Origin: Paenirhizobium naphthalenivorans
Lineage (GTDB): Bacteria; Pseudomonadota; Alphaproteobacteria; Rhizobiales; Rhizobiaceae
NCBI RefSeq assembly: GCF_007992095.1
Contig: NZ_BJZP01000005.1
Span: 1 to 64,000 of the forward strand
Direction: 5' to 3'
DNA length: 64,000 nucleotides
The position numbers and the translations under genes were made by a program. The notes under the pieces are model-generated. The model saw only the letters and a program-made list of their open reading frames with translations. It ran no database searches and was not told where the DNA came from. The stretch's first letter is position 1. Each line of letters opens with the position of its first letter. Shown one piece after another: positions 34,978 to 44,368 of this stretch.

Positions 34978-37249
34978 CGGGGAGGGGGAGAGTGTCGGAG
35001 GCTGGCCGCCGTCGGGTCTCCGTGCTTTCTGAGGCAGTGTTGATTGTGGGCGTGGCCTGCTCGCTGAGCGTACGACCGATATCCCCAGCGCTCTGGGGGC
35101 GACTGAACAGATAGCCCTGGAACTCGGTGCAGCCTTCGGAGGTCACGCTCGAGAGCTGCTCGTCCGTTTCGACGCCCTCCGCGGTCGTGACGATCCCCAG
35201 GCTACTGCTCAGCCCCACGACGGCGCGGACGATGGCGAGGCTTTCTTCCTTGTGCGGCAAATCTTGAATGAAGGACTGGTCGATCTTGATCTTGTCGAAC
35301 GGGAAGCTGCGCAGATAGCCCAGTGAGGAATAGCCGGTGCCGAAATCGTCCATTGCGATCCGAATGCCGAGATCGCGGAGTTGATGAAGTATGGCGAAGG
35401 CGCTTTCGTTGTCCTGGATGAGGACCAGTTCGGTGATCTCAAGTTCCAGCCGCTTGGCCGGAAGACCGGAAGACACAAGCGCTTTTGTCACGGCGGGAAC
35501 GAGGTTCTTGCTCTTGAACTGGGCCGGGGAGAGGTTCACGGCGATGGTGACGTGGCTTGGCCACTTGGCTGCCTCTGTGCAAGCCTGCCGCAGGATCCAC
35601 TCACCCAGCGGCACGATCAGGCCGGTCTCCTCGGCGAGCGGGATGAATTCCATGGGCGAGATCATGCCGCGCTCAGGGTGCCGCCAGCGCACAAGTGCCT
35701 CGCAGCTCGTGACCGCCCCGGTCTTCACGTCGATGATCGGCTGATAATAGACCTCGAACTCGTTGGTCACGATCGCCTTGCGAAGATCGAGTTCCAGGCT
35801 GCGCCGGGCCTGCATACGCGCGTCCATGTCGAGTTCGAAAAAGCGGTAGGTGCCTCCGCCATCGGCTTTGGAACGGTAGAGCGCGAGATCCGCATTCTTC
35901 ATCAGGACATCCGGGACCGTACCGTCACCGGGGGCTATCGCGATGCCTATGCTGGCGGCCACCACCACTTGGTGGCCTTCCAGGTCGAACGGAGTGCCGA
36001 GTACTTCGACGAGACGGGACGCGAGCGCCGTGACATCGGCCGGATGTTCGGAATCCACCTTAAGGATGACGAACTCATCCCCTCCCAGACGTGCAAGGAT
36101 ATCTTCGCTACGGGTGCAATTGCGCATGCGATCGGCGGCAGCCTGCAAAAGCAGGTCGCCTACGGGATGGCCCAGTGTATCGTTGACGTTCTTGAAGTGG
36201 TCGAGGTCCAGGCTGAGGACCGCAAGCGACCTCGATTTCGGTATGCGCCCGACGATGGCGTCCATGCGCTCATAAAAGGCCGCGCGGTTGAGCAGGCCGG
36301 TGAGCGCATCATGATGCGCCAGATACTTGATCTTCTCTTCCGCAAGCAATCTCTCGGTGATGTCCTCGAAGGTCGCGACAAAGCCGCCCCTCGGCGTTGG
36401 CTGGTGGGTCATGGCAATGCTTCGACCGTCACCGCTCTTGTGGACGGCGTATCCGGACGAGCGTTCGGCTATGAAGCGTCGGCTCAGCCTCAATGTGTCC
36501 TGCAGGTCGTCTTCCTTTCGCCCTGCCTGGTGGAAGGCCAGCTCCAACAGTTCCTGCATGGTCCGCCCGGGTCTTACTTCGTCCGGGGACAGCCTGAAGA
36601 TCTCCGCAAATCGCTCATTGGCGACGACGAGTTTTTCCTGGTGATCGAACATGCACAGGCCTATCGACATGTTCGTTAGCGCCGTATCCAGCCGCTCATT
36701 CTGGGTTGCCAGGTCCTTCTGGCTCTGCTGCAAGGCCTCCATCGTCTGGTCGAGCACCCGCAATGGGAAGATCCGAAGCGCGAAATACATGCCGAAACCG
36801 AGCAGGGAACTGAGGACTGCGACCAACCCGGCCTCATAGAGAGGGGTGCGGAAACTGGACGTCGCCTCAACGTAGCCGCGCAGTTGTCCGGAAACGATAA
36901 CCGGCAGACGTCTGGTGATGGTCGGGGCCGTAAGCGGCGCTCCCACCTCTAGGATCAATTGCCCGTCCGTCGTATAGATCCTCTGCTGCAAAGCCGCGCC
37001 ATCGGCGTAGGGGGCCTCGATCAGGCTCTGCAGATGGAGCTGTTGGTATTGCCAGAGGCTCTCGTGCGAATAGATATATTGCGCCACTCTATTGCCGGCG
37101 AGTCCCGCTTTGAGGTCCAGCGTACTTGTCGTGTTGGTATAGGCATCCCAAAGAAAGGCGGCCGGACCGGCGACCGCAGTAACCAGTGCCACCGTCAATC
37201 CTATCGTGCTAACCAAGTGACGAAGTTGGGTGGTGGCCATGCTCCCCAT
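34946..37249 (-). CDS. Membrane GGDEF-EAL cyclic-di-GMP protein with PAS
   Basis: A 767-aa protein with TM1 (about 10-30), a periplasmic sensor (about 31-140) and TM2 (about 145-165). Then come a PAS domain (about 190-310), a diguanylate cyclase domain with intact RLGGDEF, and a phosphodiesterase domain with intact SCEALVRW, DDFGTGYSSLGYL and ITTAEGVET-type motifs. Both active sites look functional. ATG 37249 overlaps the stop of the upstream periplasmic binding protein gene, so the two are made together. The C-terminal tail is Thr/Pro-rich. Its role in biofilm or motility control is inferred. Confidence 0.9.
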   Translation of the reverse strand: MGSMATTQLRHLVSTIGLTVALVTAVAGPAAFLWDAYTNTTSTLDLKAGLAGNRVAQYIYSHESLWQYQQLHLQSLIEAPYADGAALQQRIYTTDGQLILEVGAPLTAPTITRRLPVIVSGQLRGYVEATSSFRTPLYEAGLVAVLSSLLGFGMYFALRIFPLRVLDQTMEALQQSQKDLATQNERLDTALTNMSIGLCMFDHQEKLVVANERFAEIFRLSPDEVRPGRTMQELLELAFHQAGRKEDDLQDTLRLSRRFIAERSSGYAVHKSGDGRSIAMTHQPTPRGGFVATFEDITERLLAEEKIKYLAHHDALTGLLNRAAFYERMDAIVGRIPKSRSLAVLSLDLDHFKNVNDTLGHPVGDLLLQAAADRMRNCTRSEDILARLGGDEFVILKVDSEHPADVTALASRLVEVLGTPFDLEGHQVVVAASIGIAIAPGDGTVPDVLMKNADLALYRSKADGGGTYRFFELDMDARMQARRSLELDLRKAIVTNEFEVYYQPIIDVKTGAVTSCEALVRWRHPERGMISPMEFIPLAEETGLIVPLGEWILRQACTEAAKWPSHVTIAVNLSPAQFKSKNLVPAVTKALVSSGLPAKRLELEITELVLIQDNESAFAILHQLRDLGIRIAMDDFGTGYSSLGYLRSFPFDKIKIDQSFIQDLPHKEESLAIVRAVVGLSSSLGIVTTAEGVETDEQLSSVTSEGCTEFQGYLFSRPQSAGDIGRTLSEQATPTINTASESTETRRRPASDTLPLPAISLPPETPS

Positions 37250-38067
37250 CACTCCCCGACCGACAGACTTCCGGTTTCGCGCAAGGCGCTCTGGCCCTGC
37301 TCAGAATGAAGAAAGTCAAGCAACCCTTGCGCTATCGCGATGCTTTTCTCCGAATAAACGAGATAGTAGCGCTTTTCGTAGGGGTAGAGCCCTTTCTCGA
37401 AGTTCTCCAGTGTGGGTTCCACGCCATCGATCGCGACAAGTCGCACGTTGCGCCTCTCGGTCACGATCTGGCTGAGGCCTGCCTGGACAAGCGATCCTGG
37501 CAGCTCTTCTGCCGCGGTGGCATTGTCCTGATCCGTCACTGTGACGGGAATCTCGGGGCGCCGTCGCGCTGCGTCGATGGAAGCCGCCATGCCGGGAAAC
37601 TGCTCGATAAACAGCGCGGTATCGGTCTCCGATTTGGGCCGCAGGATAATTCGCACGGGCGACCCGTCCGGCCACTTCGGACTCTCCGCCGCGAATATTC
37701 CCGGCAGGTCGGCGCTCTTCACACTCCCGGGCGCGCGGCGCGATGTAATCAGTACCAGCGGGGTCCGCGCGAAGGCGGTGGCCATCAATCCGCGCGCGGA
37801 CTCCTCCGCTTTCAGTGGTCGCGACGAGATTGCCAGATCAATGACATCGTCGCCGGTCGCGCGGATGGCGCCCGAACTGCCGAGGTCGGGCACGATCTCG
37901 ATGGTGGGACCGCCTTGGGCGGCATAGGCCTTGAAAATACGCTCCGCCATCGGCAGCGCGCCGCCACTGCCGCCTAGACGCAGTGTTTCAGCCGCGCTTG
38001 TCTGTCCGGCAAGCAGGCCTCCGCAGACAAGAATGATTAAGGTCAGGCTCCAACATGATCGACGCAT
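37249..38067 (-). CDS. PstS-like periplasmic binding protein paired with the GGDEF-EAL protein
   Basis: A 272-aa exported protein (signal peptide about 1-26, ending TSAAE). The fold is type II substrate-binding as in PstS: LRLGGSGGALPMAERIFKAYAAQGG and VPDLGSSGAIRATGDDVIDLAISSRPLKAEE match phosphate-type ligand loops. There are no ABC permease genes nearby. It overlaps the c-di-GMP protein gene by one base, suggesting it senses a periplasmic anion and signals to that protein rather than feeding a transporter. Confidence 0.82.
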   Translation of the reverse strand: MRRSCWSLTLIILVCGGLLAGQTSAAETLRLGGSGGALPMAERIFKAYAAQGGPTIEIVPDLGSSGAIRATGDDVIDLAISSRPLKAEESARGLMATAFARTPLVLITSRRAPGSVKSADLPGIFAAESPKWPDGSPVRIILRPKSETDTALFIEQFPGMAASIDAARRRPEIPVTVTDQDNATAAEELPGSLVQAGLSQIVTERRNVRLVAIDGVEPTLENFEKGLYPYEKRYYLVYSEKSIAIAQGLLDFLHSEQGQSALRETGSLSVGE

Positions 38068-38364
38068 TCTTCACCTGCTCGCACTGCTTGAGGGAAATCG
38101 CGCAAAAAGGGAACTCGTATCTTACTCTCCCTCTTAATATGTATCAGTAATCTTAAATGAATTCACGTGTGTACGGCGAATAAATACAACTATGGTGAAC
38201 TTTCGACTGGGGAACAGGCCGACAGGCGAGGCCGGAGCCCTATTCCCGGCGCAGTACCGTCGGCGGCATCCTCGCGTTCCAACCGATCCAGGATCTCGCC
38301 CAGCCGTGATAGAAGGGCCGACCGTTGTCGCCACAGCGGCGGATGAGCGCCCCCGAATAACCTC

Positions 38365-40707
38365 TCACGCCCGTTTACTTAGGACCTCGGTCTCCAGCAC
38401 ATCCGGAATGCGGACCGAAACGACAGTGCCCTTGCCTTCGCGTGAGCGGATCTTCAGGCTGCCACCATGCATGCTTACCAGCGAACGGGAGATGGCAAGG
38501 CCAAGCCCAGAGCCGCCATTGCTCTTGGCATATTGGCTCTGCACCTGCTCGAAAGGTTGGCCGATCTTGCTCAGCGCCGCTTTTGGAATGCCGATGCCCG
38601 TGTCGGCGATGGTGATCGTCACTTCGTCACCGATCCTGCGGGCGTGAAGCGAGACCCGTCCACCCGGTTCGGTGAACTTCACAGCGTTGGACAGGATGTT
38701 GAGCAGAATCTGCTTCATCGAGCGGCGGTCGGCCGTCATGGTCAGACCGGAGGCGACACGCTGCTCGATGAGGACGTTCTTCTCATCCGCCGGGATGGCG
38801 GTGAGCCGCAGGCTTTCCTCGATCAGCGAGTCGAGATCAATCGTCTCGCAGCGGATCTTCATCTGCCCGGCCTCGATCTTCGACATGTCGAGAATGTCGT
38901 TGATGACGTTGAGAAGATGCTTGCCGCTCTCGTGGATGTCGCGGGCATATTCCGAATATTTCGGCGAGCCGATCGGGCCGAACATGCCGGCGAGCAGGAT
39001 TTCCGAGAAGCCGAGGATGGCATTGAGCGGTGTGCGAAGCTCGTGGCTCATGTTCGCGAGGAATTCCGACTTCGCCTTGTTGGCGGCCTCGGCGCGCTCC
39101 TTTTCCGCCTGGTAATTGGCATTGGCGATCGAAAGCTCGGACTTCTGCTTCTCGAGCTTTCTCTGCGAAGACGAGAGATCGCCGATGGTCGCCATCAGCC
39201 GGCGCTCCTGGTCGCGCAGGCGCTCCTGGTGGCGCTTCAGGAGGGTGATGTCGGTGCCGACCGAGACGAGACCGCCGTCGCGGGTGCGTCGCTCGTTGAT
39301 CTGTAGCCAGCGCTCGTCGGCGAGTTGCACCTCGGTGGTGCGCGACGAGCCGCTCTGGTCGGGATCGGCCACCCGGCGCTGGATGATCGGCCGCTGGGCC
39401 GCCGCCTGTACCACGGCGCGCTCGGTTCCCGGCACGAGGATGGTGTCGGGCAGGCCGTAGACGTGCTGGAAGTGACCGTTGCACATCACCAGCCGATCGT
39501 TCTTGTCCCACAGCACGAAGGCTTCGGACGTGCATTCGATCGCGTCGGCGAGGCGCTGGTCGGCCTCGGCATAGCGCTGAGCCAACCGATGTTGCTCGGT
39601 GACGTCCATGGCTATGCCGATGACATGCATGCAGCCGGTGTGGGAGCAGATCACCTGGGCGCGGGCGCGCATCCAGACATAATGGCCCTGGGCGTGGCGC
39701 ATGCGGAAAATCTGGTCGATCTGCTTGGATTTGCCACGGCCGACGGCGCGGGCAAGGGCGAAGAGATTGCCATCGTCTGGATGCATGAGCTGCGCCGCGT
39801 CGGCAAAGGCAACGACCTCGCTCGCCGGGGGCAGGCCGAGCATTTCATACATGGAACGCGACCAGAACAGTTTGCGGTTGACGAGATCGAAATCCCACAA
39901 ACCGCAGCGGCCGCGCGACAGTGCCGCCTCGACCCGGATATTGTTTTCCAGCGAGATCTCGTCGGCCTCGCGCGCCCGCTTCACCTGCTGGAAATAGGCG
40001 TAGAGAATGACGCTGAGGATCAGTGAAATGCCGGAAAACAGTGTGACATTGAGGGCGATTTCGCTGCGCCAGAAATCCATGGTTGGCAGTAGAGAGTGGG
40101 CGGTGAGCACTAGGGCGCCGTCGCTGCCGATCGGGGTGAACACGGCGAAATGGCGCTGTCCGCCGATGTCGGTCTCGACACCGTCTGGCTGATCGGAGAA
40201 GCGGCGGATGGCGGCGACCTGCGGCAGGAGATTGGCAAGCGGCAAGCCGACATAGCCGGCGCCAGCCACCGACGAGGCGAATATGCGACCGGACGGCTCG
40301 ACCATCAGCACGAAGGCGTCGCCGGCGAGACGCTCGGCCGGCAGGAGGGCGGACAGTGTGGCTTCCGCCGCATTGCGATCAGCGGAAAGGAACAGCGCCT
40401 CGTGCTCGATGAGGGCGGCTTTCGCGGTGATGGCAACCAGCGCCGTGGTCTGACGCACCGCGCTTTCCAGGCGAGCATGTTCGTTGAGCATGCCGCCGAT
40501 ACGCGCGATTGCCACAACCGCGAGAAAGGCGAGGATCAGAATGGGGATCGACCGGCGTAGCACGGTTTCGAGCCGTCGCGACGAACCGTTTCCGGCTTTT
40601 TTTTCCGTAGCCACGCGCTCGCGCAAGCTGTTGAAAAAAGCCACAAAGCCTGAAAAATTGAGTCGCAACCGCTCATCGGCTGCGGTTGCCCGCCGCGCGT
40701 TCGACAT
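38365..40707 (-). CDS. pleC: PleC/PdhS-like sensor histidine kinase
   Basis: A 780-aa kinase with TM1 (about 50-70), a periplasmic domain, TM2 (about 215-235), two PAS domains (about 255-370 and 380-480), a coiled coil (about 480-540), and the kinase core. The His motif is SHELRTPLNAILGFSEILLAG, as in DivJ/PleC/PdhS cell-cycle kinases; N-box NILSNAVKF, G-boxes DTGIGIPKAAL and GSGLGLAISRSLV. Position between glnE and pepN matches the S. meliloti gene described as pleC. It probably controls DivK phosphorylation. The 340 bp upstream carry six GANTC sites. Confidence 0.72.
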   Translation of the reverse strand: MSNARRATAADERLRLNFSGFVAFFNSLRERVATEKKAGNGSSRRLETVLRRSIPILILAFLAVVAIARIGGMLNEHARLESAVRQTTALVAITAKAALIEHEALFLSADRNAAEATLSALLPAERLAGDAFVLMVEPSGRIFASSVAGAGYVGLPLANLLPQVAAIRRFSDQPDGVETDIGGQRHFAVFTPIGSDGALVLTAHSLLPTMDFWRSEIALNVTLFSGISLILSVILYAYFQQVKRAREADEISLENNIRVEAALSRGRCGLWDFDLVNRKLFWSRSMYEMLGLPPASEVVAFADAAQLMHPDDGNLFALARAVGRGKSKQIDQIFRMRHAQGHYVWMRARAQVICSHTGCMHVIGIAMDVTEQHRLAQRYAEADQRLADAIECTSEAFVLWDKNDRLVMCNGHFQHVYGLPDTILVPGTERAVVQAAAQRPIIQRRVADPDQSGSSRTTEVQLADERWLQINERRTRDGGLVSVGTDITLLKRHQERLRDQERRLMATIGDLSSSQRKLEKQKSELSIANANYQAEKERAEAANKAKSEFLANMSHELRTPLNAILGFSEILLAGMFGPIGSPKYSEYARDIHESGKHLLNVINDILDMSKIEAGQMKIRCETIDLDSLIEESLRLTAIPADEKNVLIEQRVASGLTMTADRRSMKQILLNILSNAVKFTEPGGRVSLHARRIGDEVTITIADTGIGIPKAALSKIGQPFEQVQSQYAKSNGGSGLGLAISRSLVSMHGGSLKIRSREGKGTVVSVRIPDVLETEVLSKRA

Positions 40708-41047
40708 TGTCCCTGCCTCGATCCCTCGTGCGATCCAGGGCGCCGCTCGCCCGAATCTGACTCAATGAATCATCGCTGATTCGCCTTGTCCAGACGGGTT
40801 CGGTAAACAAAAACTTAAGCCCTTAATCCGAATCGGCTTTTTTTGTGTCAGTTTCGCCAAAGGCTTGAATCTGATCGAGAACATTGCCCGGTCTGGCCCG
40901 GATCTTCGCCGCCAACCGGCTCATGGGCGCTGAACCGTCGAACGGATAGGAGGCGCCCTGAGGGGAATGAGGAGACCGGCCAGGACCGCAAGCAGGAATG
41001 GCACGGCGGGGGATCGCCCCGTGCCGGGGCGTCCCGCTTGGGCTGAG
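40708..41047 (-). promoter_or_regulatory. pleC-like gene upstream region with GANTC (CcrM) cluster
   Basis: This 340-bp gap has no gene. GANTC sites occur at 40753, 40759, 40767, 40778, 40830 and 40867; the first four lie within 30 bp. The pair at 40767 and 40778 forms the inverted repeat GAATCA-TCGC-TGATTC. CcrM methylates GANTC once per cell cycle in alphaproteobacteria, so methylation-dependent transcription of this kinase is plausible. TTAAGCCCTTAA at about 40814-40826 is only a partial CtrA-like match. Confidence 0.6.
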
Positions 41048-43696
41048 TCAGCCCTTCAGAATCCGCTCCACGATGTCGGCGACGTCGGATGAGAGTGCAG
41101 GTGCCCGCTCGATGGACATCAGCGCCTCGCGGGCCTGATCGGCACGGACCGGCTCGAGCAGGCGCCAGGAGCGCAGCGCTGTCAACAGGCGTGCGGCAAG
41201 CTGCGGATTGCGCTTGTCGATCGCAAGGATCTCTTCGGCGAAGAAGTGATAGGCCTTGCCGTCCGGCCGGTTGAAGCCTGTCGGGTTGGCGAAGGCGAAG
41301 GTGCCGATCAATGCCCGGACCCGGTTCGGGTTGGAGGCGGTGAAGTGCGGGTTCTGCATCAACCGCATGACGCGGTCGAGCGCGCCGTTACCCGGAATGG
41401 TGGCCTGGATGGAGAACCACTTGTCGAGCACCAGCGCATTGGCGGCGAAGCGGCTTTCAAAGGCCGCAAGCGCCGCGTGGGTTTCGGTCGCATCGGGGAA
41501 GCGGTGCGCGAGCACCGTGAGCGCCTGCGACAGGTCTGTCATGTTGTCGGCCTCGGCGAAGGCTTCCACTGCGCCGGCCGGGCTGTTCTCGCTGAGCGCC
41601 AGGAAGCCGAGTGCCGCATTGCGCAGCGCCCGACGGCCCGCCCCCGCAGCATCGGGGCTGAACGGCTGGGAAGAGGCGAGCCCGTCAAAGAGCGCGCGGA
41701 AGGTCGCCGCACCAGCCTTGGCAATGGCCGCGAGGATTGCCTGACGACCCTGGTGGATCGCATCGGGGTCGTTGTTGGCGCCCAGCTCGCGGGCGATATC
41801 GGACTCGCTCGGCAGGGCCAGCGCCTGGGCGCGGAAGGCCGGTTCGAGGCTGTCGTCGGCGGTGATTGCCAGCAAAGCCTCACACAGCGCGGAGCCGCAT
41901 TCCACCGGCTTTCCTGCGCCGACAGCTTCCGCCGCCGCGGTGAGGTTCGGCAGCGACAGATCTGTGATCGCCTGCCAGCGGGCGAACAGATCGCTGTCAT
42001 GGCGGGCGATATGGGCGAGATCTTCCGTGCTTTGGGCGAAATGCAGGTTCACCGGCGCGGAAAAGCCGCGATTGAGCGAAACAACCGGGCGGGCGCCGAT
42101 GCCGGAGAAGGTGAAGGTCTGGCTGCGCTCTGTCAGGTGCAGGACGTCGCCGCTTACCTCGCCGCCGCTGACTGCGGTCGGCTGCGCCTCTGCACCGTTC
42201 TCGCCGATCAGCGCGAACCTCAGCGGAATGTGCATCGGCTCCTTCGCCGTCTGACCGGGCGTGGCCGCAACCATCTGCTCGAGCGAGAGGGAGAAGGTCT
42301 TGGCGGCCGCGTCGTAGGAGGACGAAACGGTGATCTGCGGCGTGCCGGCCTGCCGATACCAGAGCGAGAACTGGGTGAGGTCGCGGCCCGTGGCATCCTC
42401 GAAACACTTGACGAAGTCCTCGACGGTGGCGGCTTCGCCGTCATGGCGCTCGAAATAGAGGTCCATGCCCTTCTTGAAGCCGTCGCGGCCGACAATGGTC
42501 GCGATCATCCGGGTAACTTCCGAGCCCTTTTCGTAGACGGTGGTCGTGTAGAAGTTGTTGATCTCACGGTATTCCGTCGGGCGAACCGGATGGGAAAGCG
42601 GTCCGCTATCCTCAGGGAACTGCTCCGAGCGCAGGTGCCGCACCTCGGCGATGCGCTTGACCGCGCGCGAGCGCTGGTCGGCGGAGAACTCATGGTCGCG
42701 ATAGACGGTCAAGCCTTCCTTCAGGCACAGCTGGAACCAATCGCGGCAGGTGATGCGGTTGCCGGTCCAATTGTGGAAATACTCATGGGCGATGATCGCC
42801 TCGATATTGGCGTAGTCCTGGTCGGTCGCCGTTTCCGGGTCGGCCAGCACGTACTTGTCGTTGAAGATGTTGAGACCCTTGTTCTCCATGGCCCCCATGT
42901 TGAAGTCGGAAACGGCGACGATCATGAAGATGTCGAGGTCGTATTCGCGACCGAATACCTCTTCGTCCCACTTCATCGAACGCTTCAGCGCATCCATCGC
43001 ATAGGCCGCGCGGGCTTCCTTGCCATGCTCGACATAGATCTTCAGCGCCACCTCGCGTTCAGACATGGTCACGAAGGTGTCCTCGACCACGCCGAGGTCG
43101 CCGGCGACCAATGCGAAGAGATAGCTCGGTTTCGGATGGGGGTCGAACCAGGCGGCGAAATGCTTGCCTTCGCCATAGCCGGCGCCGCCGAGGAAGTTGC
43201 CGTTCGACAGAAGCAGCGGGTTGGCGGCTTTGTCGGCGATGATGTTGACCGTGTAGACGGCGAGCACATCGGGGCGGTCGGGGAAGAAGGTGATGCGGCG
43301 GAAGCCCTCGGCTTCGCATTGCGTGCAATAGATGCCGTTGGAGCGGTAGAGGCCCATCAGTTGGGTATTGGCCTCCGGATTGATCAGCGTCGTGACGGTG
43401 ATCTCGAAGGGGGCGGATTCCGGCAGGTCGCGGATTGTCAGACTGTCGGCCGTCTCAGTATAGCGCGCGGGCTCCATCTCGATCTGGTCGAACAGCAGAC
43501 CGGTCATCTTCAGTTCGTCACCGTCCAGAACCAGGGGCGCTGCCGGATCGACACCTTCGCGGCGGTGGAAGATCAGCCGTGCCTCAACCTTGGTTTCGGT
43601 CGGATCGAGTTCAAAAGTAAGATCCACACGTTCCAGGACGAAGTCGGTGGGGCGGTAGTCTGCCAGATTGATTGTCCGGCCAGTGTCTGTTCGCAT
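41048..43696 (-). CDS. pepN: Aminopeptidase N
   Basis: An 882-aa M1 zinc metallopeptidase that removes N-terminal residues from peptides in the cytoplasm. The substrate-anchoring motif is MGAMENKGLNIF (about 258-269). The zinc site HEYFHNWTGNRITC is followed by LKEGLTVYRD with the third ligand Glu, and the ERAP1-like C-terminal helical domain is complete. ATG 43696 is chosen (AGGA upstream); the frame is open to 43792. Length matches E. coli-type PepN. Confidence 0.95.
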   Translation of the reverse strand: MRTDTGRTINLADYRPTDFVLERVDLTFELDPTETKVEARLIFHRREGVDPAAPLVLDGDELKMTGLLFDQIEMEPARYTETADSLTIRDLPESAPFEITVTTLINPEANTQLMGLYRSNGIYCTQCEAEGFRRITFFPDRPDVLAVYTVNIIADKAANPLLLSNGNFLGGAGYGEGKHFAAWFDPHPKPSYLFALVAGDLGVVEDTFVTMSEREVALKIYVEHGKEARAAYAMDALKRSMKWDEEVFGREYDLDIFMIVAVSDFNMGAMENKGLNIFNDKYVLADPETATDQDYANIEAIIAHEYFHNWTGNRITCRDWFQLCLKEGLTVYRDHEFSADQRSRAVKRIAEVRHLRSEQFPEDSGPLSHPVRPTEYREINNFYTTTVYEKGSEVTRMIATIVGRDGFKKGMDLYFERHDGEAATVEDFVKCFEDATGRDLTQFSLWYRQAGTPQITVSSSYDAAAKTFSLSLEQMVAATPGQTAKEPMHIPLRFALIGENGAEAQPTAVSGGEVSGDVLHLTERSQTFTFSGIGARPVVSLNRGFSAPVNLHFAQSTEDLAHIARHDSDLFARWQAITDLSLPNLTAAAEAVGAGKPVECGSALCEALLAITADDSLEPAFRAQALALPSESDIARELGANNDPDAIHQGRQAILAAIAKAGAATFRALFDGLASSQPFSPDAAGAGRRALRNAALGFLALSENSPAGAVEAFAEADNMTDLSQALTVLAHRFPDATETHAALAAFESRFAANALVLDKWFSIQATIPGNGALDRVMRLMQNPHFTASNPNRVRALIGTFAFANPTGFNRPDGKAYHFFAEEILAIDKRNPQLAARLLTALRSWRLLEPVRADQAREALMSIERAPALSSDVADIVERILKG

Positions 43697-44368
43697 AGTG
43701 TATCCTGATCTCGTCCGTGAGCCGCCTTGCGTGATCGCGATACTCGAACATGCGCCTGCAAGGATATGATTTCGCCGGCGAGACTGGCACACATTTCTGA
43801 ACGATTGTTAAAAAGCCAAGAAATAAAAGTGCATACAAAGCCATATCGCCAGTGTTCGACGGTGAATATTTACGCTTTTGTTCGGGAATGATTGTGGGCG
43901 CCGGGATAGGCCGCAAGCCGAAAATCTTGCCCCTCCGGCTCGCGCGCGCCACCGTAAATGGATTCTTGGCGCCAGGCGTCGCGCGGATGGTGTTGTCATC
44001 CTCGCCGCCGACAAGGTCGTCACCGCTCGCGCAGGTTCTCGGGCCAGGTGAGGGGCATCGTCCGCCAGGCCAAAAAATCTCGGCGTTGGATCTTTGATCG
44101 ATGACCGGGTGAATTGGCCGATCACGAAAAAAATAGACAAGACAGACAATGAACGTGATCGCTCCGACGATTGCGGCTGCACCTTCATTGTGGAATCCGC
44201 CCGGCTCAGGGGGCGACGGCTTTGCGTTCGCGCCTTCTTCTTGCCCTTGCCTGCGCTGGCTGGAAGTGCCACTCTTCCAATGGGATTCTGTCAAGTGCAT
44301 CGGCCGTGGCGTTTCCTTATCCTTTGGCTCGGGGCGTTCTGCGCTCTTCCCGCCGCTCCCGCCCTGAC
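43697..44368. other. 672-bp region without a convincing gene
   Basis: This region lies between the divergent pepN and DMT permease genes. Two minus-strand open frames cross it (43611-44300 and 43808-44272). One contains a single TM-like stretch (AAAIVGAITFIVCLVYFFRD), but they run into pepN coding sequence and lack a clear Shine-Dalgarno and family likeness. The segment 43797-43880 is AT-rich and is the probable pepN promoter. Confidence 0.4.

Noticed and set aside
40814..40826. Full CtrA site upstream of the PleC-like gene
   Set aside because: TTAA half-sites are only 4 bp apart rather than 7.
43611..44300. Minus-strand 229-aa open frame upstream of pepN with TM-like stretches
   Set aside because: It runs into pepN in another frame, has no ribosome site, and most of it has no protein-like pattern.
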